Assembly: GCF_965363235.1 (NCBI RefSeq)
Contig: NC_134843.1
Location: forward strand, 5,332,001-5,396,000
Direction of reading: 5' to 3'
Length of the DNA stretch: 64,000 nucleotides
Source: Mytilus galloprovincialis
Lineage: Eukaryota; Mollusca; Bivalvia; Mytilida; Mytilidae
This document shows, one piece after another, positions 9,801 to 20,200 of this stretch. Numbering within the stretch: position 1 is the stretch's first letter; each line of letters starts with the position of its first letter. The translations under genes and the position numbers were made by a program. The notes beneath the pieces were generated by a model, which worked only from the letters and a program-made list of their open reading frames with translations, was not told the origin of the DNA and did not search any database.

Positions 9801-12767
9801 CTCAAATATACGACTTTAAGAGTTGACTTTTGTTACAGGTGGAAAATTTCATAAAATATTTCAAAATTAATAAAATTTTAAGAAACAATCGCACTCTCTG
9901 TTAGTGTAATGTATATGAGTACAAATCTTCGCTAGCCAATAGTAACGATCCAAGAGTGGACTGGATCGTAACCCTTGGCTAGCAAAGATGATCAAAACTA
10001 CAATTTTATGTAATTCGTGATGACAATGAATCGTATTATTAGTAACCTAATATGTACTTAAAAAGCGGTATTATTATTTTTATAATATCCACGTAAATGC
10101 ACAGATGAAAATGCGATTATAACCAGATGACTCTTGTGTCATGCCAAATGTTTCAAACTTTAAATAAGCATGTTCCTTGTTAGTTCTAAAGATGAATAAC
10201 AAGGCTTAATTAAAGTCAAATTTTATTACACAAGTACATTTTCCGCTAAAGACTTCACATATTATAATCGAGCAATTTTTACGGATTTTACACAGAAACT
10301 TCCTAGGCAGACAGAAAAGAAGTTAGCAATATCATCACTTCACTTTACGCTATATAGATGACGTTTCTTTCACTAAATGATTCAAACATTATGTTGAACG
10401 CCTCTATTCCATCGAACTTGAGATAATGGACAAATAGATACAGTTAAGTTGGTATCTTATATCTTGACTTACCACTAGACGTTGCTCATGAGGGTCGACT
10501 GAAAACAAAACTTTACGTCAAAAGAGATGAGTATATAAACTCATCATAGATACCAGGACTAAATTTTGTATATACGCCAGACGCGCGTTTCGTCTACAAA
10601 AGACTCATCAGTGATGATATTCCAAGGTTTGTATTTCGTATCATGATTTCCTTGATTGATCGGTCGCTGCTCAGAAAGAAATTTTAAAGCAAGAGTTCCA
10701 AGTGGTGAGGTTGAAATAGTCCATTTGTAGATTTACGCCATACCCAGTTGGTTGACCGTTATGGAATATTAATTTGACAGATGACAAAAGATATATATTC
10801 CAACTGTCGTAATTGCAATCCCGTCCCCTTTCCGCAAATGTGACCGTCCGAAATAGACTTATTTCCGCTAAGTCCGATACATGCAGGTAGAAGAGCAAAT
10901 AATTATATTGTCGGAGTCAGCATAGATGTCGCATCTTCTTGCTCACTGAATCTTTGTGATTATGCATGATTAAGCAAATTATTAGACATTAATTTGCATC
11001 GCTTATTGTTCAATCTTACCAAATTAAGACAACAGTAGTTAAAGATATTCAAATATAATTAATCGATTATAAAGACAAATTATGGTTACACACAGAAACT
11101 GAAGCTACTGTATGCCCTTCAAAAGTACTAGCGAGACGAGGTTCGTCGACATATGTCTATCAACAAAGTCAACTTTATAACTATTTTGATCTGAGCGTCA
11201 GTGGTGAGTCTTATGAAGACGAAACGCGCGTCTGGCGTACTAAATCATAATCCTGGTACCTTTGATAACTATTGCTGTATGTGAACTCTTCAAAATGCAA
11301 GTCTACTATAATAATTTATTGATTTTAATCCTTTTTATCAATAATTATTCTACATTACAGTTAAGTATATTAGATTTTGAAATATGTTGCCTAGGAGCCT
11401 TCCTCTTGATCTTTAACCCAGAAAATCTATTTGAAAGCAATACAATTTGTGTTTATGACTAATTTGCTAATTCATATAGAAAAAGAAATGTATACTATTA
11501 AACATTTTATTGAACCTTTTTAATTGAATTAAAGTTAAAATTTAAATAATATGGTATATTCATTTAAGCCTTTAACAAAAAGTAAATAATTCTATTTCTT
11601 TGGTTGATTCCAGTTAACATAGAAAAATGTTAAATGATATGTGATAAGTAGATAGGTAAATATCAAAAATTATATCCTTTTGATGTGCACTGCGTCACGA
11701 AATGCCAAAGTTCCGCCTGAGAATAATATTAAATGTTGAATTTAAACCGATGTTGTGTACTTATGTCTTTCAAAACAAAAAAGTTTAAGGAAGGCAAATA
11801 AGTTATATGGGTATATCTTTGATATTTTTTTTATTTATGGTCTTTGAATTCTGAAATTTATAAGCAGAATTTGATTTGTTTTTTGTCCGTTCGGGATTAT
11901 GGATGTTTTTAAACTTTGCGTTTGTCCTTTATATTTTGTGTATTTCCATTTTATAAATTATACTATTATATATATAATGTATAATTCTAGTGATAAGCAG
12001 ATGTTTGCTTTCTTTCCTTTTTGTTTTAGTGAACACATTACCTGGTGACAGTCATACTATATATCCTTAAATATATATCTTATTTACATTATATTGTCTA
12101 CGTTTTCTGAGACACGTTTGCACTGAGAAACTCGTACTTTAAATCATCTATTTATCATTACAGTTATTTGATCAAGACTGTTATATAAGAAGGTCATATT
12201 GCATAATATCTATTACTTATTATGAACATTAGTTTTTTTTGTACATAAAAAATCATATTGAATTACAGGATTTAATTTGTTTAAACTTTACAACAACCTT
12301 TTTTCGCTTTTTTTTATTCATTCCATCATCATAAAAATAGAATAGACAGGGATAGAAATTAATTTACAAAAGAATGATTTATTTATTAAAAGAATATTTA
12401 TTTATTTATATAGTTTTCGATGTGTTGACAAACCTGTAGCAGATATAGCAATACTGCTCTACATAGTGGTGATATTATGAAAATTTAATTTGTTATAACT
12501 TCACATACATTTTCTTTTTCGTTTTTTAAATTTTCATTCTATCATCATAAAAATGAGATACTAGTAGATAGGATTGTAAAAAAAAGGTATACAAAACTAT
12601 GAATTATTTGTTTAATGAATAAAGTTTTCGATTTTCTGACTAACCTGTAATAGATATAACCATACTGCTCTGCATGGTGGTGATATTCTAATGAGGTATA
12701 ATTCCATAGGACCTTTATCATGTTTATGAAATCCGTTTATCTTTTTCTCATCAACTCCGTTTTCCAT
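3888..12767 (-). CDS. Theta-like glutathione S-transferase, 4 exons, about 244 aa
   Basis: Coding exons are 12645-12767, 6189-6319, 5176-5295 and 3888-4248, totalling 735 bp; all joins are GT-AG and in phase (0, 2, 2). Exon 1 gives MELYLIRISPPCRA, the theta-class start with the expected catalytic Ser followed by P-C-R-A. Exon 2 gives EVPLLVDGDIVVFEG, with the cis-Pro and beta-hairpin of the thioredoxin fold. Exon 3 continues QAILRYLAMKY. Exon 4 holds the all-alpha C-terminal domain, including KYLTGPRTTIADTSVA (N-capping box and hydrophobic staple region) and WPKVEAWLTRVK. The enzyme should conjugate glutathione to electrophiles in the cytosol. The first ATG (12767) would add 20 residues before the Met usual for the family (12707), so the start is uncertain. 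Length matches the theta class (about 240 aa). A partial duplicate of exon 1 lies in intron 1. The exact subclass is inferred from the motifs. Confidence 0.9.
4434..4483 (-). repeat. Decayed hammerhead-ribozyme repeat in GST intron 3
   Basis: Read on the minus strand: stem I half GCGTCA, core CTGATGA, GTC, then a scrambled stem II, GAAA, CGCGC and a damaged 3' part. Stem II cannot close (GAC is missing), so the copy should be inactive. The flank on the 3' side, CTATGATGAGTTTAT, is shared with the copies at 10574 and 16189. Confidence 0.6.
4785..5160 (+). mobile_element. tRNA-derived SINE, apparently full length
   Basis: An RNA polymerase III box A-like segment (TGGTGTAGTGGTTAGTGCAT, from about 4793) and a box B (GGTTCGATTCC, about 4834) are spaced as in a tRNA. 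They are followed by about 270 bp of unrelated body and an A-rich tail ending near 5160. It lies in GST intron 3, antisense to the gene, with its tail about 15 bp from the splice donor of exon 3 (5175). A shortened copy with the same two ends is at 61604-61680, which supports the element boundaries. Confidence 0.75.
5296..6188 (-). other. GST intron 2, nothing recognised
   Basis: AT-rich intron. It contains a TATATATATAAATATATATA stretch near 5930-5950 and no exon or named repeat that I could support. Confidence 0.5.
7180..7300 (+). repeat. Degenerate retroelement-tail repeat
   Basis: GAAGTTTAGCTAGCTATAAA followed by ACCTGGTTTAATTCATCA matches, in degenerate form, the sequence found on the minus strand at 20690-20945 next to a reverse-transcriptase relic. 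Only the match between copies supports it. Confidence 0.4.
8002..8458. mobile_element. Candidate MITE with imperfect terminal inverted repeats
   Basis: The left end CTATAGGTTGCATTTCTGTA (about 8000) is mirrored by TTTACAAAGTGCAACCTTTA (about 8438-8458). The inverted repeat is about 20 bp with mismatches. The interior is non-coding. No target duplication could be fixed by eye. Confidence 0.4.
8710..8855. mobile_element. GGATCC-ended MITE, copy 1
   Basis: The left end GGTTGATCCAGAAC and right end TGGATCCGCCGGTG are degenerate inverted repeats. G-rich (AAAAGGGGGCA) and C-rich (TTTTTTCCCCCGC) tracts sit just inside. Three more copies with the same layout lie at 20503, 44502 and 45803. Confidence 0.6.
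9924..9991. repeat. Foldback element ATCTTCGCTAGCC, copy 1
   Basis: The left arm ATCTTCGCTAGCCAATAG and right arm AACCCTTGGCTAGCAAAGAT are nearly complementary and, with GGATC half-sites between them, span under 70 bp. A second copy with different loop bases is at 26365-26442. Confidence 0.7.
10574..10617 (-). ncRNA. Hammerhead ribozyme motif, core conserved, stem I weakened
   Basis: On the minus strand: core CTGATGA, stem II GTC/GAC closed over TTTTGTA, GAAA, minimal stem III C-GCGC-G, cleavage triplet GTC, then TGGCGT. The 5' arm is ATCATCA instead of GCGTCA, so stem I keeps only about three adjacent pairs at the core plus one beyond a mismatch. All core bases needed for cleavage are present; activity is doubtful. 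It is probably the remnant of a Penelope-like element or retrozyme. Confidence 0.6.
11195..11238 (+). repeat. Hammerhead-ribozyme repeat, core mutated
   Basis: Stem I arms GCGTCA and TGGCGT, stem II GTC/GAC and the GAAACGCGCGTC block are intact, but the core reads GTGGTGA instead of CTGATGA (C3 and A6 changed). C3 pairs with G8 in the active site, so this copy should be dead. It is followed by ACTAAATCATAATCCTGGTA, the shared 3' flank of the family. Confidence 0.7.
12271..12696. repeat. 213-bp tandem duplication covering the end of GST exon 1
   Basis: Unit 1 starts at 12271 and unit 2 at 12484, both with TTTAATTTGTT. Shared landmarks include ATCATCATAAAAAT, AGTTTTCGAT and GATATA then CATACTGCTCT then GGTGGTGATATT. 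The copies are clearly diverged in the AT-rich part and closer in the segment corresponding to GST coding sequence. Confidence 0.8.
12434..12478 (-). pseudogene. Partial duplicate of GST exon 1 (catalytic segment)
   Basis: The minus strand reads ISPLCRAVLLYLLQ and is followed by a GT at the same place as the true exon (ISPPCRAVWLYLLQ then GTTAGT). The rest of exon 1 and any splice acceptor are missing. The frame meets a stop a few codons upstream. It is an exon fragment made by the 213-bp duplication. The changes P to L and W to L are the only differences in 14 residues. Confidence 0.75.
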
Positions 12768-14279
12768 AGTTTTTTATAGAGTACTTTCACATGCTTCTAT
12801 CTTATCTGAAATTTAAACTTTAGTATGATACAACCTATATCAATACTACTTGATTTTAGAAAAATAAATTAACGGTTGATTTGAGATCTTTAAAACCACA
12901 AGTATTGACTGAAATGCTTATCTTTTTTCAACCAACAGGTACAGTACTTATATGTGTTTTTTTTTGTGTTCATAAAAGATAGGACCTTGAATTTCGTAAA
13001 AAATCTTGGTTTCATTAATTAAGTCATTAATTCGTAATTTTCAAATCTGGGGTAAATAATGTACATAATTATTTAAACGATTTTGTAGATAACCATCATT
13101 AAATGTTGTAAACATTTTTGACATCACGCAATATAAGTCGTAAACAATTTGTTTAAACTTCTAAAAGGCAGTTAGTCCAAACCAACAGTAATATAAAACC
13201 TTACAAGAAACATATTATAGAAACATTACAGGTAATGTATTTAACTATATATGCTGGTGTTATGTTACTACAAGAGAATGGTACGTTTCATTAAACGGAA
13301 TTGACCCTAGTGTAGATGCCACAATGCCCAATGAGACATTTCTGATTCTACTCATAACTTCAGTTCTATAAGAAGTCGTTTCACTGGTTGATATAATGAT
13401 TCTTTTTCTTTGTCACACGAATAATTAATTTTGAGGAATTCTCGAACTAAAACATAACTGACATCGTCATATGTATCTAATAGGAAATAATGTTGCTGCA
13501 TAAAAAACGTATTACAAAAGTACCCAACTCAAAAGTAAATTCAAAAAGTGTAAGTTCACAAAAACTGACAAACCAAACATTGTCAACAAACGGAACGAAA
13601 CAAATTGCATATTTTCCAAGAAAATGGTAGATTTAAGTTGGTTTTACAACTAGATAAACCTCCAAATTGTATGACAGTTAATTATTGGTCCGTTATATTG
13701 GCAAAATTGGGTCAGGTACCCAAACATACATTAAAGTTAATATAGCAATAATTGAGATACAGCAACCAAAAACTGTGTAAACGTATATCATGGATAGTTT
13801 AGTCTTTCTGGGGTTTTAAATAAACTCAGCTTCGTATGAGAATAAGAACAGATATACTAGCGGGGACGTGCAATTGAAACCTTATGAAAAATACCGATTT
13901 TCACCAGGGATATCAAATCTCTATGAATACTGTCGAACAAAGATTTTTCTACCGACATCAGGACTGGTTCTTCTTATTATGTTTTTGGTTAAATGGTTTT
14001 GGTATGCCCTGAAATTCCCATATCTGTATCAACGTAAATATCAAAATAAAGAGAGTATACAATATCACAAAAGATGTACTATTTTAGGCACCTTTCCGCT
14101 ATCTAGACACACGACTTACATCTAATACCGATACATATGCTCACCTCTCTTTATGTTATAATATGTCTTATTTTGGTAATGAGCTGAAAGTTATGCAACA
14201 AACTACTTCACGCGATGAAAATAAAATACTAATCATATGCCTGTACTTGAGCAATTATACGAAACAACTCCTCCAGTTT

Positions 14280-14540
14280 TTAATTGTTACTCTCGATTTG
14301 ATTTCTTAATCCGACATCGGTTTCAGACTTTGTGTATTGTTGTGTTTGTTTTTTCTATATTGGAATGTATAGAGGTAGGGTTGATATCTCAATAAACATT
14401 ATAAACATTAAGAAAAAAACTATTCTGACGAAGACCCATTGCTGGCATTGGGCTGTTTTCTTCTCTTTTGTCCGGTGGTTGTCTGCTTGACACTTTCTTC
14501 ATTTCCATTCTCAATTTCATAAACAGATTTGAACATCGGC
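14280..14540 (+). repeat. Dispersed repeat, degenerate copy
   Basis: CCGACATCGGTTTCAGACTT, then a GGTTGATATCTCA block, then CATTTCCATTCTCAATTTCA at the end. The same start and end are better preserved at 15470-15830, and the end again at about 45440-45480. Confidence 0.5.
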
Positions 14541-15046
14541 AAACGACTGTTTTCCTAATCTATCTTAATTAGTATAGACAATATTGCAATTGTGTAGTAA
14601 ATAAATGTTTTTGTTTATCCTTTGTGTTATCATTTTTAATATACTAAATTGGGAAAAAAAACCGTCTACCTGGTCTGTTTGACCCTGAAATAGTTATTTT
14701 CCACACAAATGCTAATTACAGTAACAGACTACCTGTTTTAGGTACAGACCCTACTTTTTAAATAACTACAATGATTCAAAAAAAAATTAGACCGCTTATG
14801 ATTTCATCAAAATGATGGGCTGTTTGATTGGTAACACCTTTGCGGAGTTTGAATGATTGATATTTATAAAAGGCAACTGGGTTTCCTATTGGTACTAGTT
14901 GTGCACGCCTACTGGCCGACTTGTTTTGATACTCATATGAAGCATTATTTACAAAGTCCTGTCGTCTCATATACCCCAGTGCACTTGAGGTTATTGACAG
15001 TTCAAGAACTGTAAGGTATGCTTCATATCTTGATGTTTTTCTTTCA

Positions 15047-15330
15047 ATTGATTGATTGATTGATTGATTGATTGTTGGTTGCTTAATGTCCAGTGGCAAA
15101 TATTTCGTGCATATTCAGGACGAGAACAAATTAACAATAAACACAATAGGTAGGTTGTTATAATAGAGGATGATGGTCGGGGAAATTTAGACTGCCACTG
15201 GAAAAAGAGGGTATATTGGATAGGGACCGAAATTTTGCCTTGCAACAGGCCACCTACAGACCCCTCAGAGAGTTGTTGCAAGGGTTCTTAACGTGCAAAG
15301 AGCGTGGCACTCTCTTTATCTTTCAATTGA
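15047..15330 (+). repeat. (ATTG)7 microsatellite plus GTCCAGTGGCAAAT repeat
   Basis: Seven perfect ATTG units (15047-15074) lead into TTGGTTGCTTAATGTCCAGT and GCAAATATTTCGTGCATATT. The family continues to about 15330 (AAAGAGCGTGGCACTCTC). Shorter copies are at 57808-57872 (minus), 59636-59683, 61293-61335 and 63395-63450 (minus). Confidence 0.6.
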
Positions 15331-15469
15331 ACGAAAGTACTTAATTGTTATATGATAAAGACATAATCCTTCAATCACTTTAGTTGAGGTCAGGCTGGCA
15401 TTTCAGTAACTGCTAGTCCTTTATTAATTTATGTATCATTGTAATTTTGATTAATTTCTTTTGTTACCT

Positions 15470-15830
15470 ATTCTGACATCGGACTCGGATTTCTTCTCAA
15501 TTGAGTTTTACTGTTCTTATGCTATGTGTTTATTTATTCTACATTGAAAAGAGGTATAGGCTGAGGGTTGAGATCTCACAAAACATTGCTTAATCCCGCT
15601 GCATTTTTGCACCTGTCCCAAGTCAGGAGCCTCTTGTCTTTGTTAGTCTTGTAATTTTTTTTAAATTAGAGTTCATTTATATGTTTTGAAGTTTAGTGTG
15701 ACGTCCATTTTCACTGAACTAGTACATATTTTTTAGGGGGCAGCTGAGGCCACCTCCGGGTGAGGGATTTCTCACTGCATTGACGACCTATTGGTGGCAT
15801 ATTCCCCATTTCCATTCTCAATTTTATAGA
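15470..15830 (+). repeat. Dispersed repeat, longest copy of the CCGACATCGG-type family
   Basis: TGACATCGGACTCGGATTTC, GTATAGGCTGAGGGTTGAGA, CTGTCCCAAGTCAGGAGCCT and a final CCATTTCCATTCTCAATTTT. Blocks in the same order appear at 14280-14540 and 16270-16450. I remember it as abundant in Mytilus. Confidence 0.6.
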
Positions 15831-16188
15831 CTTTTAACTAGAATCTTAAATCAATATAATGATTTCAACATTCCTTTTCTAGGTGCTCCTTAAATGCTGC
15901 ACGAATTCGCATGGAAGGTAATGTAGGCAAAGGAGGATATTTCTGCCCCATCAACTGTACTATTTAGTCTAAGAGTGTAGGTACATACGATTCCATTGCA
16001 GGTACTTGAGTTAAATTGTACTACAATTTGCCATTACTTTTCATTTCATATATAAATCGATTTATGTGTAGTTACTCTATCTGTGTTTTGGCATTCTGAT
16101 TAACCAATTGCACTTAAAAAACGTTTTTTAGTGCATTTTTAAGTGTTTCACTTGTTTGTTTGCTGATTAAAAAAAATGACAATGGTTA

Positions 16189-16450
16189 ATAAACTCATCA
16201 TAGATATCAGGATTTTGTATTTGAACTAGGTGTGAGTTTCGACTACAATACTAGTATCTTCACCAAATTTTGAAAGCAGAATTTGATGTCCGACTTTATA
16301 CATTTGCTCTGCGATTACGAACTCAGCATTGATTTAATTGAGATTTAGAATATAAGAGGTAAAGTTCTCAAAAAACCTAGCTTAACCCCAATGACATAGT
16401 CCTGTGCCTGTCCAAAGTCAGAAATCTCAGCAGAAATTGTCTTAAATTGC
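16189..16450. repeat. Decayed hammerhead repeat (minus) next to a dispersed-repeat fragment
   Basis: AAACTCATCATAGATATCAG (about 16191) matches the flank of the hammerhead copies at 4434 and 10574. The minus strand then keeps only GTAGTCGAAAC of the ribozyme. At about 16270-16450 a fragment with GTCCGACTT and CCTGTCCAAAGTCAG belongs to the 15470 family. Confidence 0.45.
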
Positions 16451-17294
16451 TTGTTGTCATTTGGATAGTTTGATATCGATGACATTCTTTGGAGGTTTCA
16501 GCTATAACAGTTCATATTTAAAATGATTTATCCTTTTATAATATAAATAGGCTACAATAATTTACCAAGCAGCCTTTTTAATTCATCTCTTCCGACTCAT
16601 ATTTGTTTTCTTAAGGCTCTTGAAATGGTGTTAGTCTAAAGCAAGTGCAGTGATATAAGCAATGTTTCTTGTCATCTTTTTAAATACGTTTTTCATATTT
16701 ACCATCAAGTTGCTGATATCAAAGGGAGATCATTTGAGAGCAAAAATTACTTTGTAAGACACATTCAAAATGATTTCCCTTTAATATCACATATTTAACA
16801 TTAAAAATAATCTCCTCTTGCAAATAAATTTCAGGGTTCTTTTCAGAACGGGAGGGTCTAAAACGCGGAAGTGGAAAAGGTGGAAGTAAACAATTGGTAT
16901 ATTACAATTAATATTTCTGGAATCGCTTAAGATTGATTAATAAATAAAACTGATTTTGCAAGCTTATATAATAGTCTAGCCTAACTTAAGGTTAAATTAA
17001 TATTGAATTTCTAGACACAATATTTTTCATGATCAAGGGTTGCATCCAAAGTTGCTTTTTTAAAAAAAAACTGTCATAAAATATGACAAAAAAAGCATAA
17101 CCTTAATTGTATGAGTCTGAAGCACTTTTGTGGATTTATCATTACCAGGAAACCTAATAGCTCATAAGTGTATTTTCTTTTCTTAATTATGTACTTAAAG
17201 GCAAAAGAGAAGAAGTTTTAAAGGTTGTATGTCAGGGGATGGCCTCTGTGCTGCTTTAACAAATTACATATCAATATTGTCTAGGTATTTTTAT

Positions 17295-20200
17295 TCAACT
17301 GACTTCATTTAAATGTGTGTTAATGTTTTCCCAGTTGTGTTGATTTGCTTTGTGTAGAAAATCTATCCACTGTTGATCATTTTCTGTCACGAAATCACAT
17401 TTTCTGAAAAAGAGAGAGAAGTATGAAGTATTTAGCTCACTAAACAGTTCAATTAAAAGTTGTATATAATATGAAATGATATGAAAAAAAATCTGAATTT
17501 TTCTGGTTAAGGTAAAACCAATATTTTTTTCCAATTGTACTTATACTGGGGATTCATTTATTTTCTTGGGTATCAATTTTCATGGATTGATTATTGGGGA
17601 CTTGCATTTTCATGGATATTTGATTTCATGGTTTTTGCCTATCTCTGCATACATAGCTATAGAAAATTTATTATTTGTTCATCATTTGAATTCATGGCTC
17701 ACATGTACCCAAAATGACGTCATATGTCCAGTTCAAGCATTAAATTTTAACATCAGACGTTTTAAACTTTTTGTACACTTCAAAATGTAATATAATTTGA
17801 CAAAAAGAAGATTTTCAGGCAATAAGTATGAGTGTAATGCATTTTATTGAAGAAATCACATCTGTCTAATGCCATTGACAAAATTTTCATTGTCTGAACC
17901 TTTGAAAGTAATCAATAACCTTAAAATGGCAAATGGAAATTAAATGTTGTGATATCGTTTCAGGATGCTCTAAAAACCAATCCATTTTTTTTTTTTTCAT
18001 TTTTCATACGAGAAATATTTTTTCATGCAAGATATAGATGGCCACGACCATAAGAGAAAACACTGAAATATATAAATGACACCAGTCTTGATAATATAAT
18101 TTTATGCATTTAACTGTTTATGAATTTAAGCTCTTTGAATTATTTGTGTTTAATACTGCTCTTGCTGGAGTCATTGATCCTTATTGTGATATTCAGATTT
18201 TTTTTTTTAATATAAGAAATTCTAACCATGTTCACCGACTCTAATTCTTTTTTTTTAACAGTCATATCACTAGATATAAATTACCTGATAAATTCTAACA
18301 TAGTTCCTTGGATTTGGTAAACAGTCTTTCCCTAAAATTATTAGATATCACACTGTACAATATTCTTATAATTCATCAACATGTATTAACACACAAATAT
18401 TTTTTTTTAATACTGTTAATAAAGTCTTTGTTTTGTAACACTTATCATGCTTATATTTTCTTTCCAGGGGTACCTCTTCCATATGCTAAAATTTTACGCA
18501 TCAAGCTCTGCTATTGTTATCATTATTAATCAAGTTTATATATGCATGGGTGAACTGAAATCTGATATAATTTGTTTTATGCATATAAGCTGAGTGTATA
18601 GATTAAAATAAACCATAGAAAATATCAAAAAATAGTAATGACATGATATGAATATTTCCAGTGAACAAATAATTTTAATTATCATACTTACATTTTCATT
18701 CAATGTCTGGTAATGTAACGGTGGATACAAACTAGATGCCAATTCATCAACGGCAGGACTTAATCTGTCAACAAGATCTGCTAAATCATCAAGCTGTGTT
18801 ACAGTCTGTTCACTATTACAACAGGCATTCTTCTTTACTGTGTCCTTCGTCTTCTTAAGTAATGATTTGGAGGCTTTCAGCAAACCAAGACATGGACCAA
18901 GTAATGTTTTATCTCGTTCTGACCATGTGTTTTCATTATCTGATCCGACATCTTCACCAAGGAGTTCATCAAGGTCATCTCCCATACCTCCACTGTCTAC
19001 AGCCTAGACATTAATAATTTAAAATTACAAAAAAATTAACCAGTTTCCAATTAATTAAATGTATATAATTTTTGGTGGATAATGACACTTTCAGCAGTAT
19101 TGGCGTTTGAGGTTGCCAGTTTTTATTGTTTGAATGACCAGAGAGAACCACAGACCATCAGTAGGTAAACTGGCAATCCAAGTCGATTAGGATTGATGTT
19201 AAATGTAACTACCCAGAGCAGGGTTAAAACTAACAACCATAAAAGTGTTAAAAGTCAGAATCTCAGTGTTCACAAGCTAATGATACAGTAGCTGAACTAC
19301 TAAGATCCAATTTGAAATAAAAATATGAACAATGGGATGAGGAGATGAGACAGCAACCCAATTTTGTACTTTAACTTGACTTGCAACCGGAAGTAGTAAT
19401 TTCTTGGCGTATTGTGATAATAAATATGATCAGTAGTAAAATGCCTTCAGGTTTACACTATTTGTCAAAGATTCAGGCCTCATAACTTTGTGTTTCAGAC
19501 CTCGAAGGTGAGCCCACCCCTCCAAAAAAATAATTTTGTCCAATTTCAATTTTTGAAATTCGTATTTGAGCTCAAAATAAACATTTAAAAAAAAACATAA
19601 CAATCAATAGTATAAGATTGAGGAAACATGCATACACTTCGAATTAATTGGCATTACAATGACCTCCAATTGGTGCCAAATAACGTTGGTCTGGGTACGG
19701 CCGTAATATTACGGCCCCCACATGGTAAGGGTTAAAAATTAAAACTTATATCTTATAAGATAACCTTTGATTCATCATTTTTTTTGGTATTCTGAAGTAA
19801 GAGTCGGATCCTGTGGATTCATTATCATTCTTACCAATTTTCGTGGATTTCATTGCTCATGGTAAATCACCAATTTTAATGTTTGATGAAGAACAACTTT
19901 TCTACAGGTTTGCTTTCAGATTTTTGCAAAACCACGACACATAATTTTGAATACAATTTTTCCTTAATCAACATAAATTGGTATCCATGTTAGTTTTAAG
20001 TTTGCATCATAATTTTAAAATTCATAAAAAGATGTAAGAGACATGCATGACAATGGTAAATCTTTTGCAATGAAATGACTTATTGCTTATTCTTGTACCT
20101 CTTGTATTTCTTGTAAAGCATCAGTAGCCATCCCCTGTGCCTCACATATAACCTTTAATACAGCTTCTCTATTATCTGAAAGTACAATACAAAGTAAATA

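Larger units (their letters stand above)
6320..12644 (-). other. GST intron 1, long and repeat-laden
   Basis: No coding exon was found apart from the exon fragment at 12434-12478. Repeats inside are listed separately: a MITE at 8002-8458, a GGATCC-ended MITE at 8710-8855, a foldback at 9924-9991, hammerhead repeats at 10574-10617 and 11195-11238, and a tandem duplication at 12271-12696. A degenerate retroelement tail (TTTAGCTAGCTATAAAACC) lies at about 7180-7300. Stretches such as 5'-TATATATATATAT near 7060 are simple repeats. Confidence 0.6.
12768..17294. other. Intergenic region between GST and CCNDBP1
   Basis: No supported gene. It holds several dispersed repeats listed separately (14280-14540, 15047-15330, 15470-15830, 16189-16450). 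A minus-strand relic of the retroelement-tail family lies at about 13610-13700 (AGAAAATGGTAGATTTAAG then AACTAGATAAACCTCC). The GST promoter should lie just above 12767, but I could not point to a core element. Confidence 0.6.

Noticed and set aside
13868-14125. 85-aa plus-strand open frame
   Set aside because: Aromatic-rich translation of AT-rich DNA with no motif, no homologue known to me and no exon signals.
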